From Achromobacter ruhlandii (lineage in GTDB: Bacteria; Pseudomonadota; Gammaproteobacteria; Burkholderiales; Burkholderiaceae_B), in the NCBI RefSeq assembly GCF_902859695.1, contig NZ_CADIJL010000024.1:32930-96929 (forward strand): a stretch of DNA of 64,000 nt, in the 5' to 3' direction. The translations under genes were made by a program, and so were the position numbers. The notes below the pieces were generated by a model. The model did no database searches and was not told the DNA's origin. It was given only the letters and a program-made list of their open reading frames with translations. Positions 17,198 to 25,605 of the stretch are shown here, piece after piece; position 1 is the first letter of the stretch, and each line of letters starts with the position of its first letter.

Positions 17198-19273
17198 ATG
17201 AAGCGGAAAATCTCAGTACTTGTGGTCGATTCGAATCAGGCTGAACTGGGCACCTTGACGGCTGCGCTAGGTAGCTGGGGCTTCGAAGTGCAGGCCTGCA
17301 GCTGCCTTGACGCGGGTGTAGACGCATTCGTTGCGCACAAGCACGACATTGTGCTGTTGAGCTATGGTCTATCGGCGCTCTCGACCGAAAGTGTGTTGGC
17401 GTGCTTGCGCTCGTCCGTGGCGCCGCGGTGGACGCCCATCGTCTTCATCATGGACGACATCGAGCTGGATGAAGCCCATGATCTTGCTGAGTACGACGGC
17501 GCCGACCTCGTCGTTCGACCAATTGCTTTGCCGCTGCTCAAAGCCAAGATGAAGTCGCTGTCTCGTCTGATGGATGAAAACCGTTCAGACCCTGCAGAAC
17601 AGTTCCGTGCAGTGCTGGAAGGCTCTACGGACGCAGTCGCAGTGGTCAACCAGGCGGGCCACCTCGTTGAGTTCAATTCGCCCGCAGCGCAACTGTTCGG
17701 CTGGGAACGAAACGAGGTGCTCGGCTGGCATATCCGCGATTTCATGCCAGCGCAAATCGTGGAGGTTCATGGCGACGTCTTCAAGGATGACAAGGTCGCG
17801 GCGCTTTGGAACTCGAGGCGGCTAAAGGTGAGAGGGAAAGACAGCCGGGAAATGGTGATGGAGATCCGCTTTGGCTTCATCAACCTGCCGACGCGTCGTC
17901 TTTGTTCGATCACCATGCGTGACGTCTCGGACCGGGAACGCGAAGAAGATGAAATGCTGAGGGCCTCTCTATATGACGGCCTGACCGGCTTGCCAAACCG
18001 GAACCAGTTCCAGGAGCGCCTTTCCCAGCTGATTGCGATATCCAATCGCTACAGCAAGCTTTTGGGCGTGCTGTTCATCGACCTGGACAAGTTCAAGGAA
18101 ATCAACGACACACACGGCCATGATGTTGGCGATCGGGTTCTGATGGAGATTGCCCGCCGCTTGCAGGGCAGCATTCGTGACTCCGACACGATCGCTCGCC
18201 TTGGCGGCGACGAATTCGTCGCACTCCTTTACGATCTGCGAAGCTCGGAAGACGCCAGGCTCGTCGCCGAGCGCTTTATCTCAGCGTGCGAAAGGCCCGT
18301 GATCGTCAACGATCGCAGCCTGGAGTTGTCCGCCAGCATCGGTATTGCTATCTATCCGGACGGCGCCAAGGACAAAGAAGTCCTCCTGCGGCAGGCAGAC
18401 GATGCGATGTACCACGCCAAGCGCGCCGGAGGCTGCCGCTACTCATTCTTCAGTCACGAGATCAACAAAGCGGTACAACAGCGACAAGAGTTGGAGCAAG
18501 GCCTGGAGTTGGCCTTGCGCCGCAATCATTTCTTTCTCGTGTACCAGCCGCAAGTCGACCTGCGTACTAGCCAGATCGAGGGCGCTGAAGCACTGATCCG
18601 TTGGGAGAAAGACGGCAGCGTAGTTCCACCGAACCTGTTCGTCCCGATCGCAGAAGAATCTGGTCTTATCGTTGAAATCGGTCAATGGGTATTGCGTGAG
18701 GCGTGCCGGGAAGCAAAAAGTTGGTACGACACGGGCTTGCGAGGTCCCAATGGTCACGGACTGGCAATCGGCGTGAATCTATCAGTACGCCAGTTCAACT
18801 TGCGGCTGCCAGGCGTAGTCTTCGACATACTGCATGAGACGGGTCTACCCCCGCATCTGCTAAATCTTGAGATCACCGAGAGCTTCCTGGTCCAGGACGT
18901 CGACCAGGCACGCGTCATCCTAGACAAGCTGGTCTCCGCCGGCGTCCAGCTCTCCGTCGATGACTTCGGTACGGGGTATTCCTGCCTGGCCTACCTCAAG
19001 GAATTGCCTGTGACAACCATCAAGGTCGACAAGAAGTTCGTGGACCGAATCCACACCGGCGGCAAGGATCTGAAGATGGCTTCCGGCATTGTGACTCTGG
19101 CCAAATCGCTGGAAATGAAGACGCTCGCCGAAGGGGTGGAAAAGGCGGAGCAGGTCCAAGCACTCATTGACCTCGAATGCGACTCGTGTCAGGGATACTA
19201 CTTCTCCAGACCCATCCGAGCAGCAGAATTCCGAAAGATGCTCGTCGAATCTTCGCTCCCGGTGATCGCCTGA
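17198..19273 (+). CDS. Degenerate receiver-PAS-GGDEF-EAL protein (cyclic di-GMP turnover)
   Basis: A 691-residue cytosolic protein with four domains: receiver-like 1-120, PAS about 128-245, GGDEF about 255-420 and EAL about 440-685. The receiver lacks the phosphoacceptor aspartate (LLSYGLS, S55), so it is probably not phosphorylated. GGDEF at 336-340 is intact, with an RxxD inhibitory site (RDSD) five residues before it. The EAL half keeps EAL (464-466), VNLSVRQ, LEITES, DDFGTGYS, IKVDK and AEGVE. It could both make and break cyclic di-GMP. The gene sits 30 bases after virB1, so it may tie host second-messenger signalling to transfer or pilus use. AGG-type ribosome site is weak. Confidence 0.88.
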   Translation: MKRKISVLVVDSNQAELGTLTAALGSWGFEVQACSCLDAGVDAFVAHKHDIVLLSYGLSALSTESVLACLRSSVAPRWTPIVFIMDDIELDEAHDLAEYDGADLVVRPIALPLLKAKMKSLSRLMDENRSDPAEQFRAVLEGSTDAVAVVNQAGHLVEFNSPAAQLFGWERNEVLGWHIRDFMPAQIVEVHGDVFKDDKVAALWNSRRLKVRGKDSREMVMEIRFGFINLPTRRLCSITMRDVSDREREEDEMLRASLYDGLTGLPNRNQFQERLSQLIAISNRYSKLLGVLFIDLDKFKEINDTHGHDVGDRVLMEIARRLQGSIRDSDTIARLGGDEFVALLYDLRSSEDARLVAERFISACERPVIVNDRSLELSASIGIAIYPDGAKDKEVLLRQADDAMYHAKRAGGCRYSFFSHEINKAVQQRQELEQGLELALRRNHFFLVYQPQVDLRTSQIEGAEALIRWEKDGSVVPPNLFVPIAEESGLIVEIGQWVLREACREAKSWYDTGLRGPNGHGLAIGVNLSVRQFNLRLPGVVFDILHETGLPPHLLNLEITESFLVQDVDQARVILDKLVSAGVQLSVDDFGTGYSCLAYLKELPVTTIKVDKKFVDRIHTGGKDLKMASGIVTLAKSLEMKTLAEGVEKAEQVQALIDLECDSCQGYYFSRPIRAAEFRKMLVESSLPVIA

Positions 19274-19284
19274 CGGTGGGACTC

Positions 19285-19644
19285 ATGTCTAACAATGAAA
19301 AGCTCCAGGCACTACTTGCGTGGCATCCCAAAATGAACCTGGTGGCGCTGCTCGACCAGCTCTACTTCAACGACGTTCATGGAGTTCCGGTACTCAGCAG
19401 GGACTCCTGCTTGGCGCAACTCCTGCTCGTGGCCGTCACCGAGCGATTGTTTGACGAACAAGCTTTCCACGCCGCGGCGCTACGGGGCGCTCTGCTGAAT
19501 CTCGACGACAAGACCTTCCTTGCGGCGTTCGCCAGTCCGCGACTCGCGTCGAATGTCGTCCAGCAGGTCACACCGGAAGAACGCATGGGGGCCAGGCTAC
19601 AGGCCGCGCGCAAACTGTTCGGTGAGCATATCTATCATGCTTAG
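19285..19644 (+). CDS. Hypothetical protein
   Basis: A 119-residue, largely helical protein with no recognised motif (KMNLVALLDQLYFNDVHGVPVLSR..., AALRGALLNLDDKTFLAAF). The ATG 11 bases after the GGDEF-EAL stop is chosen; longer versions would overlap the end of that gene. It overlaps the start of the Mrr-like gene by eight bases, so the three genes probably form an operon. Function unknown. Confidence 0.5.
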   Translation: MSNNEKLQALLAWHPKMNLVALLDQLYFNDVHGVPVLSRDSCLAQLLLVAVTERLFDEQAFHAAALRGALLNLDDKTFLAAFASPRLASNVVQQVTPEERMGARLQAARKLFGEHIYHA

Positions 19645-20257
19645 GCGGCGGTCGACCGGCCGCGGAAGGCTAGCCCGCCCGTGGCGCCTCTGGTTTTGGT
19701 CGGGCCTTGCGCTGTTTGCAGCGCTGCGGGCCGCAGCGTGGTGGTTGGCCATACATAGCACCGCACCATACCCTGTAGTCGAGATTGTCGCCGGCGCCGC
19801 GTGGATTGCGCTGACCGCTACAGCAATCAAATCCCTTGCCGCGGGGCGCGCGTCGCATCGACGTGCGGCTTGGGTCAAATCGCAAAGCAACCTCGAAGCG
19901 CTACGTAAACTGTCTTGGGATCAGTTTGAGCGCTTAATTGCGGAGTTTTACTCAAGCCTGGGCTATACCGTCGACCTGGTCGGCCAGGGAGGCGCTGATG
20001 GGGGAGTGGACATCCGGCTCCGTGGTGCCGGCGGCGAACTAGTCCTCGTTCAATGCAAACACTGGAAGTCCACCCGCGTAGGGGTCGCAGTTGTTCGTGA
20101 GATGCTCGGCCTGGCCATGCATCACGGTGCCTCCGGGATTGTGATCGTGGCATCAGCGGGCTTCACAAAAGACGCGACACAGTTCGCGCGAGGCAAGTCA
20201 GTCAATTTGGTCGACGGCCCGCTATTAGTGGAAATGATGCGCGCCCATCGCGCCTAG
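19637..20257 (+). CDS. Membrane-anchored Mrr-like restriction endonuclease
   Basis: A 206-residue protein. Two N-terminal membrane helices (about 17-38 and 46-68) are followed by an Mrr-type nuclease domain: LSWDQFERLIAEFYSSLGY, GQGGADGGVDIRLRG with D125, and VLVQCKHW with Q139 and K141, which gives the D...QxK active site. Such proteins cut foreign or modified DNA. Anchoring in the membrane would place the nuclease where DNA enters. The longer upstream frame is unlikely because it runs through the previous gene. It is followed by another nuclease-like gene. Confidence 0.75.
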   Translation: MLRRRSTGRGRLARPWRLWFWSGLALFAALRAAAWWLAIHSTAPYPVVEIVAGAAWIALTATAIKSLAAGRASHRRAAWVKSQSNLEALRKLSWDQFERLIAEFYSSLGYTVDLVGQGGADGGVDIRLRGAGGELVLVQCKHWKSTRVGVAVVREMLGLAMHHGASGIVIVASAGFTKDATQFARGKSVNLVDGPLLVEMMRAHRA

Positions 20258-20276
20258 CGAGGACTGGGGAGGGTTC

Positions 20277-21047
20277 ATGGCGAAAATACCAACTACAAAG
20301 CGGTCGGGAATCGCGGCACCAACCCATCGCGAACTGTGCTCAGCCGCCGTGGAATGGTTGATGCGCCCCAACAGTAAGAATGGGGCAGGCTGCACAGTCG
20401 CCTTTTCAGAGGTGCAATCCCCTTGCGGGCGAGAGGTTATGGATGCCTTTGGCGTACGCTCCGTCGGTTGGGAGACATATTCAATCCTGATCGAGGTGAA
20501 GACGTCCCGGGCAGATTTCCGAGCCGATTTGGCGAAGCCCCATCGACAAGATCCCGCTCAGAGTGGCGGCACCTACCGGTACTATCTTGCGCCGGCAGGC
20601 CTCGTCTCGGTCGACGAACTTCCACCTCGATGGGGACTGATTGAGTACGGCCGCCCGCGATTTCGCGTGTTGGCCGGGCACCTAACTGTGCGACCGGGCC
20701 CAGGCCTGCCCCATGACCTGGTCACCGATCGGAGGTTGGCCAACTGGGCCCACGTCGTCAACCACGGTCGAGAGCTTGGCACAATCGCCAGACTGCTCGG
20801 GCGCCTGGGGGACGTGGAAACGCTGCAAACCGAACTCAAGCGAGTTCGAGGGAAGCATTCGCGTCAGCAGTACCTTCTACAGCAGCTCCATGAACGTGAA
20901 CGCCATGCCAGAGTAGAGGTGCAGACCCTGCGCTGGGTATTGGGGGAGAAGGGTATCGATTACGAGAAGGTGGTGGCCGAGCTGCAGGAGTGCGAATCCG
21001 CGAGAGTCCGTCAGATCTTGCGCCAGCGGAGTGCACAGCGTGACTAG
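20277..21047 (+). CDS. MmcB-like PD-(D/E)xK nuclease with C-terminal coiled coil
   Basis: A 256-residue protein. Residues about 12-140 recall the MmcB/PD-(D/E)xK fold: D56 in VMDAFGVR, LIEVKTSRADFRADLAKPHR with E73 and K75, then YRYYLAPAGLVSVDELPPRWGLIEY. The C-terminal 90 residues are a charged helix (LQTELKRVRGKHSRQQYLLQQLHERE). GGAGGG lies before the ATG. It follows the Mrr-like gene by 19 bases. A DNA repair or defence nuclease is likely; the substrate cannot be seen. Confidence 0.6.
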   Translation: MAKIPTTKRSGIAAPTHRELCSAAVEWLMRPNSKNGAGCTVAFSEVQSPCGREVMDAFGVRSVGWETYSILIEVKTSRADFRADLAKPHRQDPAQSGGTYRYYLAPAGLVSVDELPPRWGLIEYGRPRFRVLAGHLTVRPGPGLPHDLVTDRRLANWAHVVNHGRELGTIARLLGRLGDVETLQTELKRVRGKHSRQQYLLQQLHERERHARVEVQTLRWVLGEKGIDYEKVVAELQECESARVRQILRQRSAQRD

Positions 21048-21102
21048 GATGTTTAAAGCTGATCGCCAAGGACATCATTCACAGCAAGGCGTCAACGCGA
21101 AA

Positions 21103-21119
21103 GGGGGGTGATTTCACGC
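21103..21119 (+). repeat. Solitary iteron near the 3' end of repA
   Basis: GGGGGGTGATTTCACGC, identical to oriV iterons, lies 34 bp beyond the repA stop codon and more than 2 kb from the main array. It could serve in initiator-mediated handcuffing. Confidence 0.6.
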
Positions 21120-21152
21120 ACCCCCGTTACCTTCGAATGTACCGCGGCGGCC

Positions 21153-22445
21153 CTACGCCCGAAGACGCCGGGGCGCGATCGGCGGGGGTGATGCATCGAA
21201 CTGCAGGCCGCCGCGGATCTTCTTAATCTTCGCCGCGGGGTAGGCCTGCATCACGTCCTTGAGCGCCAAGAGGAAAGTCTTCTTGAAATTCTTGTCAGCA
21301 TCCGGTCCTTGGTATTCGTGACCGAACTGCTCGCGCAACTTCGACCATCGCATGAACAGGCCATCGGTGGTGTCAATACGATGCAGCCGGTGCGCCATCC
21401 AGGTGTAGATGTCGAGCTTCAAGCTACTTCCCTTGAGCAGCAACATGGCCCGGTTATCAAGTGGGACCGCGCTTTCGATCAAAGACTTGTAATAGGTCTC
21501 AGAGAGGCGCAATACTCCAGGCCACAAAGGCCGCTGGTTGGAATCCCGGTTGTTGATCCAAGCGTCGAATTGCTCGACAGGCTGGCCGTTGTAGGTACGA
21601 CCGTTTACCCCTAGCTGGATTCGGCATGCGGCCAACGCATGCATTTGCGTGCGCAGTGTCCGGTAGCGCCTGCCCTCACGCTCCATCCCCATGTTGGCCA
21701 AAAATTCCGCCGCACTCGAACCGATAGGGACCTCGCGATCTCGGTTCATCACGGCATAAGACGAAATCCAGACAAGAGCCAAGCGGGGAATAGGGCCATA
21801 CGGAATCGGCTGGGGGACGGGACCTGACCCTTCGTCGATCATCCCGGCCTGAACGTTAATCCAGTTGGGCCCGGATTTGCGCATGAACTCTTTGCCATCG
21901 AAACGTGAGTGCGGCAGCGCGACCTGGCAGAAGATGGCGTGGGTGAACGCAAAATCCTCGCTAGAGGGAAGGTTCTCACGGATCTGATGGCCGATATCGA
22001 GCACGCGCGAAGTCTGTTTTGTCTGCAATAACGGGTAGTCGACCTGGCCGGTCGACTGGATGTATTCGACTGGCGTATCCTTTCGCTCCTTCGACTTCGG
22101 CGCGGCTCTAGCCGGCAGCTGTGTTGCACTTGCCAGAACTGAGGGATCACCGAACGCGTACCAGCGCGAGATCGTTTTGCCCACCTTTTGAGGTGTGGCC
22201 AAGCACGCATGAAATGCCTGCGCCTGGTGGTGAGCTACGTCTTCTGCGATGCCTGCTTTGACCAGGTTGACTTCAAACTCTTCAGCGCTTTTCGATTGCG
22301 AAAACGCCATGTCAACAACCCGGGCTTGAACAGCTGCGCGCTTCGCGGGAAAACCCAAGAGCTGCAGTTGTTCATTGTAGGCTTCAACATCAAAGCGAAT
22401 CTTGTGGCTCTGGTCTACCAATTCGAGGGGGGCCTGCCGGTTCAT
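21153..22445 (-). CDS. repA: Replication initiator RepA (RepA_C family)
   Basis: A 430-residue protein with the conserved RepA_C block: FTHAIFCQVALPHSRF, NWINVQAG, GPIPRLALVWISSYAV, then SAAEFLANMGMEREGRRYRT, and ALLLKGSSLKLDIYTWMAHRLHRI. Such proteins bind iterons and open the origin; iterons and DnaA boxes lie 1-1.6 kb upstream of its start. GGAG before the ATG at 22445 makes MNRQAPLELV the start; the longer frame has no such site and runs through the neighbouring gene. It is the strongest sign that this is an autonomously replicating plasmid. Confidence 0.9.
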   Translation of the reverse strand: MNRQAPLELVDQSHKIRFDVEAYNEQLQLLGFPAKRAAVQARVVDMAFSQSKSAEEFEVNLVKAGIAEDVAHHQAQAFHACLATPQKVGKTISRWYAFGDPSVLASATQLPARAAPKSKERKDTPVEYIQSTGQVDYPLLQTKQTSRVLDIGHQIRENLPSSEDFAFTHAIFCQVALPHSRFDGKEFMRKSGPNWINVQAGMIDEGSGPVPQPIPYGPIPRLALVWISSYAVMNRDREVPIGSSAAEFLANMGMEREGRRYRTLRTQMHALAACRIQLGVNGRTYNGQPVEQFDAWINNRDSNQRPLWPGVLRLSETYYKSLIESAVPLDNRAMLLLKGSSLKLDIYTWMAHRLHRIDTTDGLFMRWSKLREQFGHEYQGPDADKNFKKTFLLALKDVMQAYPAAKIKKIRGGLQFDASPPPIAPRRLRA

Positions 22446-22458
22446 GTGTGCTCCTCGG

Positions 22459-22803
22459 TTACGCAGCGCGCTTGTGGGCTGCTGCGGCCTCGTGCGTAGC
22501 GCGCAGTGCGGCAGCACGGCCAGGATTGCCGCGCTCGTGCTTGCGCTCAGTGGGGTGCCAATCGCTGATATCGACGTCGACAGCCGTGATGCCAATCCGC
22601 CGCAATGCGGTCAAGGCGGCATCAGTGCTCGAAAAGCGTCGCGGCTTGTCATTGCTCCGGAGAGTAACGAGAAAGCCTCGAGCTTTCTCTTGCTGCAATT
22701 GGATATTGACGACGAAGGCGCCGCCTTGCCCCGCAAGTTGCACTGTGCGAACGCCGCCGTTCGTGTGGAGAAGCTTCAATTGGTCGAGCGTTAACGGTTG
22801 CAT
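22459..22803 (-). CDS. ParC-like small partition-associated protein upstream of repA
   Basis: A 114-residue protein with the pattern LTLDQLKLLHTNGGVRTVQLAGQGGAFVV, then PRRFSSTDAALTALRRIGI and DISDW, with a basic tail. This resembles the short ParC-type proteins often encoded next to plasmid partition or replication genes; the exact role is poorly known. It lies 13 bases before repA on the same strand, so the two are probably co-transcribed from the hairpin-rich region upstream. The assignment is by recollection of the pattern and is moderate. Confidence 0.5.
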   Translation of the reverse strand: MQPLTLDQLKLLHTNGGVRTVQLAGQGGAFVVNIQLQQEKARGFLVTLRSNDKPRRFSSTDAALTALRRIGITAVDVDISDWHPTERKHERGNPGRAAALRATHEAAAAHKRAA

Positions 22804-23430
22804 CGAGGGCTCTCGAGGTATTGAACGTTGACCAGTATGCAGATGACCGGGCTTTTGCGCAAGCAAATGATAAGACATGCGGCAACGAATGCGTGGAGTT
22901 GCTTGGGCGAAGACTAGAAGCGAATGAAACGGCCGCTGAGCGATTTGAACTAGCAGCAGTACCTACCCCCGCAGGACACTGACGTTATGCGCTCTGAGGC
23001 CCTGTGCGAGCTCTTGGAGCGCCATGCGTTTGGTGGAAGGCCTTACTGTTGGTTACTTGGGTTGGGACATTGTGTTTTGGGATCGGGTTGAAGCAAAGGT
23101 GCTTGCCTGGGCGTCCGGGGGACGCCCAGGTCTGCCGGTAGGAGCCGGCCCGGAGGGCTTGGCGCCGCTTAAGCGGTGCCAACTCCGTATCCCGGCAGAC
23201 AGTTTGCTGATGAAAGGTGGTGGTGTGAAGGGGGTTGGGGGCCCGTTCACCCCCCTTAGGGGGGCTCGATTTTCTTGTGGGGGGCTTCGATTCGGCCCCC
23301 CCTCTGGGGGGCTCTAGTTATGGGTGTCGGCGCGAAGCGCCGGGATAAGTTGGCAAGTTGTCCCCAGGTACTGGGGGCTCATACAGGGAGTAGTAGAGGA
23401 AAAACTAAAGGAAAAATACAGGATATATAT
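22804..23430. other. Hairpin-rich, G-rich region upstream of repA operon, no convincing gene
   Basis: No open frame here has a credible protein. The segment holds a perfect 11-bp-arm hairpin at 23106-23130 (CCTGGGCGTCC, loop GGG), a near-perfect palindrome at 23161-23180 (GGCGCCGCTT/AAGCGGTGCC), and a GC-rich stem at 23250-23264 followed by a T-rich stretch, which looks like a terminator on the plus strand. G runs near 23229-23302 could form further stems. A structured leader or antisense RNA for copy control is a reasonable guess. Confidence 0.4.
23250..23275 (+). terminator. Possible rho-independent terminator
   Basis: CCCCCC-TTA-GGGGGG stem followed by CTCGATTTTCTT. The T-run is interrupted, so termination strength is uncertain. 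It would stop transcription coming from the left towards the iterons. Confidence 0.35.
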
Positions 23431-23433
23431 GAG

Positions 23434-24028
23434 AGGGGGTGATTTCACGCAAAAAAGGGGGCAGATATCACGCGCTAAAAGTGGGCGATTTCACTCATCA
23501 AGGGGGGGTGATTTCACGTGGATAACTTTTGGAAAATGCAGACTTATCCACTTATCCACAACCGGTTGAGGCTCTCTGCCCAATAGGGGGTGATTTCACG
23601 CACGCAACTCCAAAAATAGGCCGTCAACTAGGGGGGGTGATTTCACGCACGGAGCTAGCTGCAACCCACGCCCCTGAAGGGGGGAGATTTCACGCATAGA
23701 TTGCGCGCGCAAATGCGGGATCAAATAGCTGTCGAGAGATCATAAGGTATCAATTTTAAAGGCTTTTTATTGATAGTGGGCACTAACTAGCCATCATGAC
23801 AAGAGGACGAAAGGGGGGTGATTTCACTCGGAAACCGGGCAAGATCCGTGGACAGAAAAAGGGGGGGTGATTTCACTCCAACCATGTCGATCATGCTGAA
23901 TCTCATTGCGGGAGACAGGCCTGCTGGTGATCGGCGCCATCGCATCGAGAGACTCTTTGTCCAAAGGGGGGTGATTTCACTCACATGGCTCAACCGATGC
24001 TCGCCAGAAGAGGGGGGTGATTTCACTC
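23434..24028 (+). repeat. Iteron array of the replication origin (oriV)
   Basis: About ten direct copies of G5-7-TGATTTCAC, all in one orientation, begin near 23434, 23502, 23586, 23631, 23679, 23813, 23861, 23965 and 24012, with weaker ones near 23457 and 23481. Spacings are near 21-24 or 45-48 bp, so they are roughly phased. The left copies mostly end CACG, the right ones CACTC, which makes two subclasses. An AT-rich gap at 23700-23810 is a good candidate for the unwinding element. Together with DnaA boxes and repA this marks the replication origin. Confidence 0.88.
23544..23560 (+). promoter_or_regulatory. DnaA boxes in oriV
   Basis: TTATCCACT directly followed by TTATCCACA, overlapping by one base; the second is a perfect DnaA box. 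A GTGGATAAC on the same strand at 23519-23527 adds an inverted one. They sit inside the iteron array. Confidence 0.75.
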
Positions 24029-24064
24029 AGCGACCTTTACCTTCAAGCAATATCTCTTGTAAAA

Positions 24065-24080
24065 TTTTCACTAGTGAAAA
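24065..24080. promoter_or_regulatory. Site A operator, perfect palindrome (TTTTCACTAGTGAAAA)
   Basis: A fully symmetric site A with a TA centre, placed between the last iteron and the next gene. It begins 36 bp after the iteron array ends, so the same region holds both elements that share TTTCAC. Confidence 0.7.
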
Positions 24081-24122
24081 TCCACCGTATTCCTTTTCGG
24101 GATGCGAACCAGGAGTGCTTCG

Positions 24123-24392
24123 GTGCAAGACAATCGGGCCGACTCGGCAGACCTTCCATCCCTCGAGGTGGTGCTTCAGACGCTTTTACAAGCGCAGCAA
24201 GACCTCACGAGCGCGCAGGAGCTGCTTGATGGACTGGTAGACCGGCTGTATTTTCACGGCGAACTCAAATGGCGCGACGCCGCTGGGGAACTAGCAGGTC
24301 AGATAGCTGGCCGCGCGGAGCGCAGGTTGGAAGCTGTTGCCGTCTTGCTCGAGCTCCAACGTAAAGGCGCATTTGAGAAGGGCATTGACTGA
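24123..24392 (+). CDS. Small helical protein next to oriV
   Basis: An 89-residue acidic and helical protein (LEVVLQTLLQAQQDLTSAQELLDGLVDRL...). AGGAG seven bases before the GTG at 24123 decides the start; an ATG at 24102 in the same frame lacks such a site. It has a perfect site A palindrome 42 bp upstream, so it belongs to the site A regulon. No family recognised; its place beside oriV suggests a copy-control or maintenance role, which is inference. Confidence 0.5.
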   Translation: MQDNRADSADLPSLEVVLQTLLQAQQDLTSAQELLDGLVDRLYFHGELKWRDAAGELAGQIAGRAERRLEAVAVLLELQRKGAFEKGID

Positions 24393-24395
24393 CTC

Positions 24396-25046
24396 CTAAC
24401 GCCGGACGATGGGCCGGCGAGCGCCGCGGCCCCCCTCCAGAAACTCGCTTTCCATCTCGTCATGGGCACCCGGCCTGCGCACTGCGTCCTCCTTCGGATT
24501 CAACGTCCGCTCAGAAGCGCAAAGTAGCAGTTCACTATGCCACCGACGTTGCCACATGACCGCAGGCTCTCGGTCCAACATGTCGGACAGTTCCTGAATG
24601 GCGGGCCCGGCTTCGTCGAGTTGCACACTACACATCGATCGAACCAACTGATCGCAGCGACAAGCAAATCGTTGTAGCCGCCATATCTCCCACAACAATT
24701 TGCGCACCAAGCCATCGCCCCGCCAGGTGTCACGTGTTTGCCTCAGCTGCTCAAGAGAGAGAGCGCATGGAAAGGCCTTCTGTGCCTCTCCCTGCCACGG
24801 CCTCCGGACGGCCGGCTCCGCCGCGAGCGATTCCCGAACAGTGCCGAGGATGACATCGATGCCGTTCCCAAGCGATCGGCGTATCCCTTCCTGTGCTTCG
24901 TTAGCAACCAATGCCAATGCTTGCAGGCGGCTGATTTCGCAAAGCAAAGAACGGACGGTTGGATGCCGCGAATACTCCTCGGCAATTTGCGCCAGTTCTT
25001 CGAGGGGGAGGGGAGGAGGGCAAGGCCTCTCCGAAATGCTGTTCAT
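24396..25046 (-). CDS. Protein with two tandem copies of one helical domain
   Basis: A 216-residue protein built from two related units of about 75 residues. The first is PLPLEELAQIAEEYSRHPTV, then RSLLCEISRLQALAL; the second is ALSLEQLRQTRDTWRGDGLV, then RKLLWEIWRLQRFACRC. Each ends in a similar segment (LAAEPAVRRPWQ and LDREPAVMWQRRW). This is an internal duplication. Starting at the ATG of MNSISERP agrees with a GGA upstream. It is convergent with the small gene before it. Function unknown. Confidence 0.5.
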   Translation of the reverse strand: MNSISERPCPPPLPLEELAQIAEEYSRHPTVRSLLCEISRLQALALVANEAQEGIRRSLGNGIDVILGTVRESLAAEPAVRRPWQGEAQKAFPCALSLEQLRQTRDTWRGDGLVRKLLWEIWRLQRFACRCDQLVRSMCSVQLDEAGPAIQELSDMLDREPAVMWQRRWHSELLLCASERTLNPKEDAVRRPGAHDEMESEFLEGGRGARRPIVRR

Positions 25047-25186
25047 TTGTCCAGTATATAAGCACAGCACCAGCTTTGCGCCTGCTTCTAACTCACACCG
25101 CGTTACCGATGTCGCAGCGGTATTCAGGCCAAGCACGTCCTCTAAGGACCTGCAGGCCCATAAATGATAGTGGCCAACTTGTCAAA

Positions 25187-25218
25187 TGATGCATGATTGG
25201 TGCATACTTAGTGCATCA
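25187..25218. promoter_or_regulatory. Operator of the toxin-antitoxin operon
   Basis: TGATGCA and TGCATCA form an outer inverted repeat, and TGCAT recurs at 25190, 25201 and 25212, exactly 11 bp apart. It lies 24 bp before the antitoxin gene. Xre-type antitoxins bind such repeats with their toxins to repress the operon. Confidence 0.6.
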
Positions 25219-25242
25219 CCAACCGGATGACAAGGAGCCACC

Positions 25243-25605
25243 ATGACGGTTCTATCTTTCTCGGAACAATTCCGTGACGGCAACACAAGCTTCGTGTCCC
25301 CAAAGAAGCTGGGTAGCCTGTTCGGGTTCCAACTCCAGGATCTTGCTGATCGCGCCCACATCCACCGTAATACGGTCACGCGCAACCCAAGATCTCCTGA
25401 GCTTCAGAGCTATCTGAGCCAGATGCTGCGCGTTCTATATGTCGCCACGTCGCTGACTGGTAGCGTGGAGCGAGCTGCGTATTTGGTTCGCAATGAGCCC
25501 CTTCCCGCATTTGAAGGAAAGACTGCAGACCAGCTGATCCAAGAGGGTAGGGCGCAGTCAGTCATCGACTATCTCATCTCGTTCGAGGGCGGAGCAGCCG
25601 GATGA
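25243..25605 (+). CDS. Xre/MbcA/ParS-type antitoxin
   Basis: A 120-residue protein with an N-terminal helix-turn-helix (LGSLFGFQLQDLADRAHIHRNTVTR) and a C-terminal part in the style of DUF2384 (LSQMLRVLYVATSLTGSVERAAYLVRNEPLPAFEGKTADQLIQEGR...VIDYLISFEGG). The last portion normally plugs the active site of a RES toxin. AGGAG precedes the ATG and the stop overlaps the toxin start (ATGA). It forms a plasmid stability module with the next gene. Confidence 0.8.
   Translation: MTVLSFSEQFRDGNTSFVSPKKLGSLFGFQLQDLADRAHIHRNTVTRNPRSPELQSYLSQMLRVLYVATSLTGSVERAAYLVRNEPLPAFEGKTADQLIQEGRAQSVIDYLISFEGGAAG

Noticed and set aside
19520..19636. N-terminal extension of the Mrr-like gene
   Set aside because: It reads through the preceding gene in another frame and is basic and irregular; the ATG at 19637 leads straight into the membrane helices.
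23024..23569. Plus-strand frames in the G-rich region and first iterons
   Set aside because: They translate hairpins and iterons; no plausible protein.
23434..24028. Array read as a CRISPR
   Set aside because: Repeats are about 15-17 bp, spacers vary from a few to over 100 bp, and repA and DnaA boxes identify it as an origin.
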